Positions 26,939 to 35,001 of a DNA stretch of 64,000 nt are shown piece after piece. Each line of letters begins with the position of its first letter. Positions within the stretch are counted from its first letter, which is position 1. Below the pieces are notes generated by a model. That model was given only the letters and a program-made list of their open reading frames with translations. It searched no databases and was not told where the DNA came from. A program made the translations under genes and the position numbers. Origin of the DNA: Bacteroidota bacterium (GTDB lineage Bacteria; Bacteroidota; Ignavibacteria; UBA10030; UBA8401); assembly GCA_041658205.1 (NCBI GenBank), contig JBBAAO010000003.1:370813-434812 (forward strand), in the 5' to 3' direction.

Positions 26939-27724
26939 TTATTTGGTAAAGAATTCTATTACGATTGCGGCGAGCACCTCTGCTTTCACATTGTGCGTTT
27001 GACCTTCCAGTATTTTGAGCGTTCCATTCGGAAGAAGTTTGGCGATCAATTCTACCGGATTCCGCAACGTCGCGGGGCTTTTTCCACCACCAGCAATGAG
27101 CGTAGGGATTGTTATGGAAGATATTTTTTCCTCCGGCACAGACCAATTTCCCATGATCGCCGAATCATATGGCAGTGTATGTGCGACCGCTTTTAATTTT
27201 TTCCACATCGGCATCAATTGCATGATGAATGCGGCAATCGCCGGTGCTCCAACCATTGTCACCATAAAATATTTCACCGCTTTGCCGCGATTGCCGGTGG
27301 CTAATATTTTTTTCAACTCCGATTCATGATCAACCGCAGGTTTCCCTTTGTTTTTATCCCATACATACGGCGGCTCGTACAACGCCATCTTCTTAATATT
27401 GAGTCCATTTGATGCTGCTCGAATCGCAAGACCTGCGCCAGATGAAAGACCAAGAAGAAATGCGGAACCTCCTGCTTCTTTGATAAGCGCATCTATATCT
27501 TCAACTTCACGATCGACAGAATATGGTTTCTTATCCGTGCTGTCTCCGCGTCCGCGGCGATCGTACCAATAAACAATGAAATGTTTTGCAAGCAGCGGAG
27601 CGAGTTTCGCCATCGGTCCGAATGAACGGTAACAAAGCGCGCCGTCAATAAGAATGATCGGTTGTCCATTTCCTATTTTGTCGTAGGCAATCGTTGTTCC
27701 GTCCTTTGAAATGACTGTGTTCAT
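26939..27724 (-). CDS. Alpha/beta hydrolase
   Basis: The 261-residue cytosolic protein begins directly with the hydrolase core. The nucleophile elbow is GLSSG with S94, the oxyanion region DGALCYRSFG, the acid probably in the TIPTLIAGGG region, and the catalytic histidine in LEGQTHNVKAE near the C-terminus. It probably cleaves an ester or lactone. It lies 30-35 bases from SRPBCC genes on both sides, within the same reverse run. Confidence 0.88.
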   Translation of the reverse strand: MNTVISKDGTTIAYDKIGNGQPIILIDGALCYRSFGPMAKLAPLLAKHFIVYWYDRRGRGDSTDKKPYSVDREVEDIDALIKEAGGSAFLLGLSSGAGLAIRAASNGLNIKKMALYEPPYVWDKNKGKPAVDHESELKKILATGNRGKAVKYFMVTMVGAPAIAAFIMQLMPMWKKLKAVAHTLPYDSAIMGNWSVPEEKISSITIPTLIAGGGKSPATLRNPVELIAKLLPNGTLKILEGQTHNVKAEVLAAIVIEFFTK

Positions 27725-27759
27725 AGTCTCTAATTTTTGAATTGGGAATAATGAATGTA

Positions 27760-28188
27760 TTAAGCTGTTGTTTCAACATGTTTCTTAAAATTATCTAAAA
27801 TCGTCTGCCATCCGGCCCGCTGCAATTCCGGCGTATTCTCTGTTTCTGCCTCGAACGTCTCTACAATCTTTACTGCTTTTCCTGTATTCGTAAACATGAT
27901 CTTCGCTGTTCTGCCATCTTCCATTGTGTATGTAATTGTTTTGTGTGTTTGCACATCATCGTACGTTCCGATAAAATCGAAACTTGCGCTGCCATCTTTC
28001 GCGGACATTCGAGAAAGGAATTTTCCGCCGACACGAAGATCGTTTTCTGCGTACGGTGTGTGCCAATCGGGTGATCCTGTAGCCCATTTCGTAATATCTT
28101 CGGGCGCATTCCACATTTTCCACACTTTTTCAATCGGCGCGTTGACCGTTGTTTCAATGGTGATCATTTGTTTCTTTGCTGTTGTCAT
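27760..28188 (-). CDS. AHSA1-type SRPBCC protein
   Basis: The 142-residue protein follows the AHSA1/Hch1 C-terminal pattern: ETTVNAPIEKVWKMWNAPED at the start, GSPDWHTPYAENDLRVGGKF in the middle, and LQRAGWQTILDNFKKHVE as the final helix. It probably binds a small hydrophobic ligand. At least four more SRPBCC proteins occur in the window (43045, 44676, 46440, 47564). Confidence 0.88.
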   Translation of the reverse strand: MTTAKKQMITIETTVNAPIEKVWKMWNAPEDITKWATGSPDWHTPYAENDLRVGGKFLSRMSAKDGSASFDFIGTYDDVQTHKTITYTMEDGRTAKIMFTNTGKAVKIVETFEAETENTPELQRAGWQTILDNFKKHVETTA

Positions 28189-28224
28189 ATATTCACCGAG
28201 AATAAATGTTGATAATAAAATTCG

Positions 28225-29127
28225 CTATTTCTTTTCTCGACGAGTCGAGTCTTCGACAGGCATCGGCGCATCAAGAAATTCTTCGATCATTGGAACAGTC
28301 AATTCAATCATGTGCTTTTCCGGATTTGGATTTTCTGCCACGCCGATATAAGAACCATGCTGTGCAGGAAGAATCATCAAACGTGAATTTGAAATTAATT
28401 TTGACATCGCTAAAGCGTGATCGGCCAGGATGACGTCTCGGTCGCCGTTGATGATGAATGTTGGTGCTTTTATTGAACTCATGGTTTCCTCCCTCCAATC
28501 TTTAAATCGTAACATCCGCTCTTTGTCTTTATTGAACATTGCCAGCAGTTTGTTTGTGTCGGGATTTATTTGCAGAAATGCATCTTTTAACAATTGAGGC
28601 ATAACGGCTAAGGATGCTTGTTTCATTCCGTCGAAGAATCCCGGGATCAAACCTTCTCTTTTATAAAATGTTGAAGCAAGAATAAGTTTGTGTACAATTT
28701 CAGAGTGTCGAACGGCAATTTGAATTGCGGTATTTCCTCCGTTGCTGAATCCAAGAAAATCTGCTTGTGTAATGGCAAGTGTTTGTAAAAGCGTTGCGAC
28801 ATCGTCCGCATCCTGTTCGAAACTTTCAGGTGAATTTCTATCGCTGGTGTGCCCATGACCTTGCAATTCAACGGCAACAATGATTCGATGCTTTGCCAGC
28901 ATAGGAAGAATTGTTCCGAATGTTGTCGTAATGGTGGATCCCCCTCCGTGGATCAATATGAGCGGTGGCGTACCGGAATTATCTCCGCCCGCCTGAACGT
29001 CGGGCAGGTGGATTTCATAGTACATCTTTAAGCCGTTCACGGAAGCATAATTTCCCTTCGGTGATGATGTCTGTGTGAACGATGATGTGAAAACAAAAAG
29101 CATGGTTGTGAAAATTTTTTTGAACAT
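28225..29127 (-). CDS. Exported alpha/beta hydrolase containing a repeat-derived insertion
   Basis: The 300-residue protein has a signal peptide (residues 1-21, FVFTSSFTQ) and a hydrolase domain with the oxyanion motif HGGGSTITT, nucleophile S128 in GFSNG, the acid in NGDRDVI and histidine in PAQHGSYIG. Residues 41-48 (LPDVQAGG) are encoded by 28986-29007, a copy of the CCTGCCTG-type palindrome seen in intergenic DNA, apparently inserted in frame before the first core strand. The C-terminal end overlaps a TCGACGAGTCGAGTCTTCGA repeat-like sequence. Confidence 0.85.
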   Translation of the reverse strand: MFKKIFTTMLFVFTSSFTQTSSPKGNYASVNGLKMYYEIHLPDVQAGGDNSGTPPLILIHGGGSTITTTFGTILPMLAKHRIIVAVELQGHGHTSDRNSPESFEQDADDVATLLQTLAITQADFLGFSNGGNTAIQIAVRHSEIVHKLILASTFYKREGLIPGFFDGMKQASLAVMPQLLKDAFLQINPDTNKLLAMFNKDKERMLRFKDWREETMSSIKAPTFIINGDRDVILADHALAMSKLISNSRLMILPAQHGSYIGVAENPNPEKHMIELTVPMIEEFLDAPMPVEDSTRREKK

Positions 29128-29144
29128 ACACGGTTCCTTGAAAT

Positions 29145-29507
29145 TTAGAACGCGACAATTGTTTTGAATCCTCCGAACGCCATCCGCTTCATATCGAACG
29201 GCATTGGCATATTCATCGGTTGATTCATGATCGGATCGTTCATCACCTTGGCATTCACGCTATCTCGGTGCTTGCGCGATTTGTACACGATGAATGAGAA
29301 TATCACCGTTTCACCTTTTTTTGTCTTCGCCATTTTTGGAAATTTAACTCCTGGAAGTGCCGGATTAAGATCGTCGCCGATGCATTCGAAATATTCCAGC
29401 GCGCCATGTTTCTTCCAGACCTTCGCGCCAACTTGGGCCATTTTCCGGTACGCCGGAAGTTTCTTTTTTGATATCGGAATGACAAAACCATCAACATATT
29501 TACCCAT
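29145..29507 (-). CDS. DUF1428 family (YbaA-like) protein
   Basis: The 120-residue protein matches DUF1428 throughout: MGKYVDGFVIPISKKKLPAY, WKKHGALEYFECIGDD, and FSFIVYKSRKHRDSVNAKVM, ending MPFDMKRMAFGGF. It adopts a dimeric ferredoxin-like barrel related to YCII and ABM proteins. Function is unknown. It sits 17 bases upstream of the exported hydrolase. Confidence 0.9.
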   Translation of the reverse strand: MGKYVDGFVIPISKKKLPAYRKMAQVGAKVWKKHGALEYFECIGDDLNPALPGVKFPKMAKTKKGETVIFSFIVYKSRKHRDSVNAKVMNDPIMNQPMNMPMPFDMKRMAFGGFKTIVAF

Positions 29508-29539
29508 GATGTTCCTCCTGATGAATTATTGTGTATGAA

Positions 29540-30100
29540 TTAGTTGTTTGTATTGCTTGCGTAGCGAAGTATAACACCGCCGTTTTTTAGCACTTGCGTA
29601 CTGAGCAGTTGTAATTTCAATTGTTCAGAATTTAGTTTGAAGAGAGGGGTTCCTCCGCCGAGAACGACCGGTACAACGCAAATTCTGTATTCGTCAATCA
29701 ATCCGAGTTTCATTAGTGTCGCTGAAAGGTCCGCGCTGCCGAAGATGTAAGAATCTTTTTTTGATTGTTTCAACGTTGCAATTTCTCCTGCAATATTATC
29801 TTTCACTAACCGCGTATTGTTCCAATCGGCTTTGGTAAGAGTCCTGGAGAAAACGATTTTCGGAATGCTGTTCATAAAACCGGCAACTTCACCTTCGCCT
29901 GTTGCGGTTGTCCAATATGCCGCCATCCCTTCAAAGGTTACCCGTCCGAACACCAGAGAATTGCATTGCCTCAATTGTTCAATGGACAACTGTTCAAGTT
30001 CATCGCCCCACACTTTGTTGTGAAAATCCAGGTCCCATTTCTTTGTTCCTTCAAAGTAGCCGTCCAGTGTCATCAAATTCCACATTACAAGCTTACCCAT
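29540..30100 (-). CDS. RibD C-terminal/dihydrofolate reductase-like protein
   Basis: The 186-residue protein belongs to the RibD_C group of DHFR-fold reductases: WNLMTLDGYFEGTKKWDLD at the start, NSLVFGRVTFEGMAAYW (NADPH-binding turn), and IFGSADLSATLMKLGLIDEY with VPVVLGGGTPLF. The substrate of such stand-alone copies is unknown; true DHFR activity is not implied. Its ATG overlaps the upstream stop by one base (TAATG), so it is coupled to the next paralogue. Confidence 0.88.
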   Translation of the reverse strand: MGKLVMWNLMTLDGYFEGTKKWDLDFHNKVWGDELEQLSIEQLRQCNSLVFGRVTFEGMAAYWTTATGEGEVAGFMNSIPKIVFSRTLTKADWNNTRLVKDNIAGEIATLKQSKKDSYIFGSADLSATLMKLGLIDEYRICVVPVVLGGGTPLFKLNSEQLKLQLLSTQVLKNGGVILRYASNTNN

Positions 30101-30663
30101 TATTGATTCTCCTTTTTATTTTTTATGTAATGAAGAACAACTACACCTGACGCAAATTTTTTGGTGTCAACGAGTGTAAGATTAATTTTATTATTGATTC
30201 CATCGAATAAGCGGGGACCTTTTCCTGCAATTATCGGATGAACCAAGAGATAATATTCATCGATCAGACCGAGTTGCGTAAGAAATGCGGCAATGCTCAA
30301 GCTGCCGATGGAAATATTTTTTCCGGGCTGCTGTTTCAATTTCATGATCTCTTCTTGAAGATTTGAACGCAGAAGCGTCGTGTTGTTCCATTCCACACTC
30401 GTTAACGTTTTTGAAAAGACGATCTTCGGGATCGAATCATACGTGCTGGCAAATTCGTTGACAGCTTTCGATTCCGATTTATTCATCGCGACGTCGTGCC
30501 AATACGGGTACATCAAATGATAGGTGTTGCGCCCGAAGATATCGATGTCTGCACTTCGCAAGAGCCCGGTGAAGTACTCGTGCAGTTCATCGTCAGCAAT
30601 TCCATTGGTATAATCACACACGCCATCCAGTGTTATATTGATTCCAAACACTACTTTTCTCAT
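30100..30663 (-). CDS. RibD C-terminal/dihydrofolate reductase-like protein (second copy)
   Basis: The 187-residue paralogue of the downstream gene has GINITLDGVCDYTNGIADDE, DIFGRNTYHLMYPYW, KIVFSKTLTSVEWNNTTLL and SIGSLSIAAFLTQLGLIDEY. The GGG of the usual VxGxG loop is replaced by IIAGKGPRLF. Tandem, translationally coupled copies suggest a heterodimer or recent duplication. An AAAGGAAACG site precedes the ATG. Confidence 0.88.
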   Translation of the reverse strand: MRKVVFGINITLDGVCDYTNGIADDELHEYFTGLLRSADIDIFGRNTYHLMYPYWHDVAMNKSESKAVNEFASTYDSIPKIVFSKTLTSVEWNNTTLLRSNLQEEIMKLKQQPGKNISIGSLSIAAFLTQLGLIDEYYLLVHPIIAGKGPRLFDGINNKINLTLVDTKKFASGVVVLHYIKNKKENQ

Positions 30664-30676
30664 TAATCGTTTCCTT

Positions 30677-31072
30677 TCATGAAGTTATGGAATATTTTTC
30701 CCCTTCCTGATACAACGCATTGATCTGTTCATCCGCGGGACGAATCTCCCATGTTCCACCCAGCCGTGTTGACGGATGGTTCGACATTAATTGAATGGCG
30801 TGGTTCAGATCCCGCGCTTCAAGAATCATAATGCCGCCAAGTTGTTCCTTTGTTTCTGCAAACGGTCCGTCGGTAATAAAAGGTTTTCCGTTTTTGTATC
30901 TGATGGTTGTTGCTGTTCTAATGCTTTGCAGCGCTTCACCACCGACAAAGTTGCGATTCTTACGCAGTTCTTTGTCATACCTCATGCATTGATCGATAAA
31001 ATCTTTTTGTTGCTGTTCTGAAAATGAATTGAATAAATTCTCATCTAAGTAACCGAGACAAATGTATTTCAT
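30677..31072 (-). CDS. DGPF/YCII-domain protein
   Basis: The start is the ATG ending at 31072, with AAAAGGAACATAGT upstream; an earlier in-frame start would add eleven poorly conserved residues. The 131-residue protein carries the diagnostic D68-G-P-F71 in FITDGPFAETKEQLGG and the YCII ferredoxin-like barrel. DGPF proteins are the conserved partners of ECF42 sigma factors, and such a sigma gene lies upstream at 33631-34899. The biochemical role is unknown. Confidence 0.88.
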   Translation of the reverse strand: MKYICLGYLDENLFNSFSEQQQKDFIDQCMRYDKELRKNRNFVGGEALQSIRTATTIRYKNGKPFITDGPFAETKEQLGGIMILEARDLNHAIQLMSNHPSTRLGGTWEIRPADEQINALYQEGEKYSITS

Positions 31073-31119
31073 ACTATGTTCCTTTTGTGAAGAATTTTTT
31101 ATCAAATTGAAAAAGAAAA

Positions 31120-31503
31120 CTATACTTTTAATTCAGGACTTTCAAATGTGTGAAGAGGACGAACCTCGATTCCCCAGCCAAATTGTTCTCCCGCGGTCAT
31201 TTGAACTGCCGGATGCAACGAAGCAATTCGGATGGCTTCGTCCATATCGTTCGCTTCTATCAGGAATGCGCCGCCGATTATTTCCTTGGTTTCTGTGAAG
31301 GGACCGTCGGTGATCGTTACTGTACCATTCACGCGCCGCACACTTTTACCGACAGCTTCGAGGCCGGTATCAACAATCACCTGCCCGGTGTTGTACAGCT
31401 TTTCTGAATAGGGGCGGCATTCCCGCATAATAGCATCAATTTCAGATTGAGGAAGGTCTTTCATTTTTTCCCGATCTAAATAACCCAAACATAAAAATTT
31501 CAT
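31120..31503 (-). CDS. DGPF/YCII-domain protein
   Basis: The 127-residue protein has MKFLCLGYLDREKMKDLP at the start and D66-G-P-F69 in ITDGPFTETKEIIGG. Its ATG overlaps the preceding gene's stop by four bases (ATGA at 31500-31503), so two DGPF proteins are co-translated. They probably form mixed or separate dimers. No active-site residues are established for the family. Confidence 0.88.
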   Translation of the reverse strand: MKFLCLGYLDREKMKDLPQSEIDAIMRECRPYSEKLYNTGQVIVDTGLEAVGKSVRRVNGTVTITDGPFTETKEIIGGAFLIEANDMDEAIRIASLHPAVQMTAGEQFGWGIEVRPLHTFESPELKV

Positions 31504-31889
31504 CCCTGTTCTCCTATCGCTTCGTACCGTCCCTCTTCTCGTAGTTCGTGTTCAATAGGCCGCACTTCAATACTTCCAATCCGAGCCGAAGGCCACTGTG
31601 AAGCAATGTGAATTGCCTCGTTTAAATCTTTCGCATTGATGAGAAAGAATCCCCCGAGCGTTTCTTTTGTTTCGGCAAAAGGACCATCGGTAACGGAAAG
31701 TTTTCCGCTACGTACACGCACAGTTGCCGCCATGTGTATGCTTTGCAGCGGCTCCGTGGAGATCAATACTCCTCTGTTGCGCAATTCTTCAACATACGCA
31801 AGCGTTTCTTTTCGAAGCGACTCCCATTCACTTTTGGTCAGCCCATTCAGCGTTGCTTCTTCTTCGTACGCAAGGCAAATGTATTTCAT
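31500..31889 (-). CDS. DGPF/YCII-domain protein
   Basis: The 129-residue protein has MKYICLAYEEEATLNGLTKS and D68-G-P-F71 in VTDGPFAETKETLGG, and ends SARIGSIEVRPIEHEL. It is the first of a coupled pair with the gene at 31120. GGAGAAAAATA precedes the ATG. Close similarity among the four DGPF genes in this run indicates local duplication. Confidence 0.88.
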   Translation of the reverse strand: MKYICLAYEEEATLNGLTKSEWESLRKETLAYVEELRNRGVLISTEPLQSIHMAATVRVRSGKLSVTDGPFAETKETLGGFFLINAKDLNEAIHIASQWPSARIGSIEVRPIEHELREEGRYEAIGEQG

Positions 31890-31910
31890 TATTTTTCTCC
31901 TATGATCACA

Positions 31911-32291
31911 CTACTTTTTCTTTTTCGCTTTCGCTTTTTCTAACTGTTCCTTCACTCTGAACCGTACAATTTTTTTTATCAGTGCAATAGGAAGCGGTTT
32001 GTCTATGGGAAATTGTATCGTCCCCTTTCCACCTTCATACTTTGACAGCTCCTTTTTGAATGCTTCAATCGCCCGCGGTGCCGGATAAAATCCGATATGA
32101 TGTTCGTATCCGCCGAAATGCACCAGGTTGCCGTTCAGCGTAATAAATGTCGGAATGCCGTATTTGATCGTCTCTTCGGTTTCCGGAGCTGCTTTTTTAA
32201 TTGCAGCTCTCATTTCTTTTAAAAGCTTTTGAGTGCTGTTGGGAAAGTGTGCGATGTAGTCGTCGATGTTTTTTGTTTTACTGGTTTGCAT
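31911..32291 (-). CDS. DUF1801/YdhG-like protein
   Basis: The 126-residue protein matches the DUF1801 (iron chaperone Fra/YdhG-like) group: IDDYIAHFPNSTQKLLKEMR, KKAAPETEETIKYGIPTF, and HFGGYEHHIGFYPAPRAIEA. The C-terminus is a lysine-rich tail. It is predicted to be cytosolic; iron binding is known only for some relatives. Two further DUF1801 proteins lie at 46018 and 49201. Confidence 0.88.
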   Translation of the reverse strand: MQTSKTKNIDDYIAHFPNSTQKLLKEMRAAIKKAAPETEETIKYGIPTFITLNGNLVHFGGYEHHIGFYPAPRAIEAFKKELSKYEGGKGTIQFPIDKPLPIALIKKIVRFRVKEQLEKAKAKKKK

Positions 32292-32296
32292 ATTTT

Positions 32297-32731
32297 TTAT
32301 CTATGTTTTTCCACCGCGGCTGTTACCGTAGGACTGTCTGCGGCATTCCGCGCATCTTCTGGCCATTCATTTACTTCAAACACCTGACGGATCTCTATGG
32401 TGTCACCATCTGCTGCCGGAACACGCTTTGCCCACTCAACCGCTTCTTCTTTGGATTTAAAATCAACCATCCAATACCCGCCGAACACTTCCTTCGATTC
32501 GATGAACGGTCCGTCGGTAACGGTCGGTTTCCCTTTAGGGAATGAAACGCGCGCACCTTTTTCAACGGGATGAAGTCCGTCAAGAGCAATCAAGTGACCG
32601 GCTTTTGCCAGTTCTTCGTTGTATTTCATCATCGCTTCCACTGCATCAGCGGGAGGAGTAAAATCTGCACCGACTCTTTTTCCTTTTCCCCCTTGATAAA
32701 CGGCGGGAATCATAAACATCATAAATCTCAT
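32297..32731 (-). CDS. DGPF/YCII-domain protein, longer form
   Basis: The 144-residue protein is the long DGPF type: MRFMMFMIPAVYQGGKGKRV, ALDGLHPVEKGARVSFPKGK and D73-G-P-F76 in VTDGPFIESKEVFGGYW, then ADGDTIEIRQVFE. It lies five bases upstream of the DUF1801 gene and 21 bases after the broken RibD-like gene. GGAGATATTACT precedes its ATG. Confidence 0.88.
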   Translation of the reverse strand: MRFMMFMIPAVYQGGKGKRVGADFTPPADAVEAMMKYNEELAKAGHLIALDGLHPVEKGARVSFPKGKPTVTDGPFIESKEVFGGYWMVDFKSKEEAVEWAKRVPAADGDTIEIRQVFEVNEWPEDARNAADSPTVTAAVEKHR

Positions 32732-32752
32732 AGTAATATCTCCTTATAGTGT

Positions 32753-33339
32753 TTAAAATGAACCTGTCTTGACTTTTCCAGCCCGCGTGTAATTTGCAAT
32801 AATCACTCCTGTTGGCGAAACCAAACTCTCCGTTAATGTAAGGGCTGCCGGAATTGCTCCATTGTCAAACAATTTTTTCCCTTTACCAAGAGTCAGCGGG
32901 TGAATTTTGAGCCAAAGTTCGTCCACTAAATCATTCTTCAGTAGCAGTTGAATAAGCTCACCACTGCCGTGAACTTGAATGTCGGAACCTTTAGAATTTT
33001 TGAGCTTTTTAATATCTGCCAAGCTTTTAATGAAAACTGAGTTTTTCCAATCTGACTTTTTTACGGTCTTGGACATGACGTACTTTGTGACATCATTGAT
33101 GCCGGGCCAAAAGTCTGCATGGTTAGGCCAGTAGGACTCAAAAATCTCAAATGTTTTCTCCCCAAAAGAAGGTCTGCTGGTTTCATCTGTTTTTCCATGA
33201 CCTTATTAACAACATCGTCAAAATAAGGCGCACTCCAACCGCCATATTTGAAACCGCCTATTGGATCTTCCTCTGGTCCACCGGGTGCTTGCATTACTCC
33301 ATCTAAGGTAATAAATGATAAAACGATTATTTTTCTCAT
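32753..33339 (-). pseudogene. RibD-C/DHFR-like gene with a one-base frameshift
   Basis: The 5' part (33339 to about 33155) encodes MRKIIVLSFITLDGVMQAPG and runs to LLLGRK; the correct continuation (TFEIFESYWPNHADFWPG and onward to TRAGKVKTGSF) is in the +1 frame, ending at 32753. The intact paralogue at 49755-50351 has five T on the plus strand at the equivalent spot, whereas here there are four (33154-33157). Restoring one base rejoins a full-length gene of about 195 residues. It is either a young pseudogene or a homopolymer sequencing error. Confidence 0.85.
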
Positions 33340-33530
33340 GGTTGTTGCTCCTGTAATTACTATAAGCGGTCTCGAAAATATTTATTTGCGCCCAAGATAC
33401 ACTTGTGCGCCAGTTGTTTGGCGCATCTTCCTCCTGCTGACATTATATAGTCGATTGAGGAAACTAAAAATCGACAACGGATGATGATTTTTTTTGCTAC
33501 AAATTCACTGATTGTTTCGTGAATATGTAC

Positions 33531-33610
33531 ACCGCAGAGTTCGCTGAGAACGCAGAAATTATAATGAAGACAGTACAAAACTTCTCCGCGATCTTTGCGT
33601 TCTCTGCGGT
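33531..33610. repeat. Inverted repeat of the ACCGCAGAG type
   Basis: ACCGCAGAG at 33531 and CTCTGCGGT ending at 33610 bound an 80-base non-coding sequence; GAGAACGCAGA inside is also partly repeated inverted (TTTGCGTTCTC). Sequences of this kind recur between genes in many environmental genomes. The interval 33340-33630 holds nothing else recognisable. Confidence 0.6.
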
Positions 33611-33630
33611 AATAATTCTTTATTGAGTTT

Positions 33631-34899
33631 TTAACCCAGTTTCTTCATCTGCCCCTCTAAAAATCTTCGCTCGGGTTCCTGCTGTGCGAGTGTAAGGGCG
33701 CGCTCGTAGGAAATTTTGGCGTCCTCATTTTTTCCCAGACGGCGGCAGAGCTCCGCCCGTGCAGAATGTGCAAATTGATAATCAATAAGATCGCCTCGTT
33801 CAAGAATTGCATCGATGATATTCAATCCTGCATGGAAACCGTCACGCATCGCCACGGCAACCGCGCGATTCAACTCGATCACCGGCGATGGTTCTACCCG
33901 AAGCAGAAAATCATACAAGCCGACAATCTGTTTCCAATCTGTTTCCGCCGCGGTTTTTGACTCGGAATGTACCGCCGCAATTGCCGCTTGAATTGTGTAC
34001 GGTCCAAAGCGGCGGGAGGAAAGTGTCTGTTCAACAAGTTTGATTCCTTCACCGATCAATTCCTGATTCCACAACGAACGGTCTTGATCTTCTAATAAAA
34101 TAAGGTCACCTGCAGAAGAAGTGCGTGCGGTGCGTCGTGATTCCTGCAAAAGCATCAGCGCAAGAAGTCCGCTGACTTCCGGTTCGGGAAGTAACTGCAT
34201 CAGCAAGCGCCCGAGACGAATTGCTTCGCCGGAAAGATCGGCGCGCGTTAATGTTTCTCCCGATGATGCAGAGTATCCTTCGTTAAAAACTAAATAGATC
34301 ACATGAAGAACAGCATCCAGCCGGTCCGGTAATTCCGATGCGCTTGGCACTTGATACGGAATGCGCGCATCGCGGATTTTTGCTTTCGCGCGGACAATCC
34401 GCTGCGCAAGTGTTGTAGGTGTGGTAAGAAATGCATGCGCAATTTCTTCGGTGGTCAGGTCGCACACTTCGCGAAGCGTCAACGCAATGCGTGCGTCGGG
34501 AGATAATGCAGGATGACAGCAGATGAAGATCAGCCGCAGTTCATCATCGGCGATTCCTTTGTCAATCTGCGCGGCGATATCAAACGGATGCGCTTCGAGC
34601 TGTTCGCTCAATCGTTCACGTGATAGATCACCATCCTGCTGATCGGGAAGAAATTTTTCGCGCCGACGCATGCTGTCGATCGCTTTGAATCGTCCCGTTG
34701 AAACAAGCCACGCTCTTGGATTTTCAGGAATTCCTTCTACTGGCCACTTCTCCGCCGCCGCCGCAAACGCATCGTGCATGGCATCTTCGGCAACATCAAA
34801 ATCTCCGAGCAGACGAATCAGTGTAGCAAGAATGCGGCGCGATTCGGTCGTGTAGACTGTGTCGAGAGTTTTGTGGGTAAGTTCTGTGGAAATTTCCAT
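33631..34899 (-). CDS. ECF sigma factor with DUF6596/TPR-like C-terminal extension (ECF42-like)
   Basis: The 422-residue protein has sigma region 2 (GDFDVAEDAMHDAFAAAAEK, RAWLVSTGRFKAIDSMRR), region 4 (LREVCDLTTEEIAHAFLT, LAQRIVRAKAKI), and a long C-terminal extension (about 190-420). The extension includes YLVFNEGYSASSGETLTR, the DQDRSLWNQELIGEG motif and TPR-like helices with LNRAVAVAMRDG. This architecture and the adjacent DGPF genes match the ECF42 group, in which the extension replaces an anti-sigma factor in control. The likely targets are the DGPF genes that follow. Confidence 0.9.
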   Translation of the reverse strand: MEISTELTHKTLDTVYTTESRRILATLIRLLGDFDVAEDAMHDAFAAAAEKWPVEGIPENPRAWLVSTGRFKAIDSMRRREKFLPDQQDGDLSRERLSEQLEAHPFDIAAQIDKGIADDELRLIFICCHPALSPDARIALTLREVCDLTTEEIAHAFLTTPTTLAQRIVRAKAKIRDARIPYQVPSASELPDRLDAVLHVIYLVFNEGYSASSGETLTRADLSGEAIRLGRLLMQLLPEPEVSGLLALMLLQESRRTARTSSAGDLILLEDQDRSLWNQELIGEGIKLVEQTLSSRRFGPYTIQAAIAAVHSESKTAAETDWKQIVGLYDFLLRVEPSPVIELNRAVAVAMRDGFHAGLNIIDAILERGDLIDYQFAHSARAELCRRLGKNEDAKISYERALTLAQQEPERRFLEGQMKKLG

Positions 34900-35001
34900 A
34901 AACCAGAGCGTTTTCTCTTGATTGGTTTATGCATAATACTGTAAGTGGAGGGAAAAGGCAAGATTGATAGTTGAATACAAGTTGGGTATCTTCTTACAAA
35001 A

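Noticed and set aside
29540..33339. Folate pathway (dihydrofolate reductase) function for the RibD-like proteins
   Set aside because: They have the RibD_C form of the fold, occur in several copies among accessory genes, and no folate gene is nearby.
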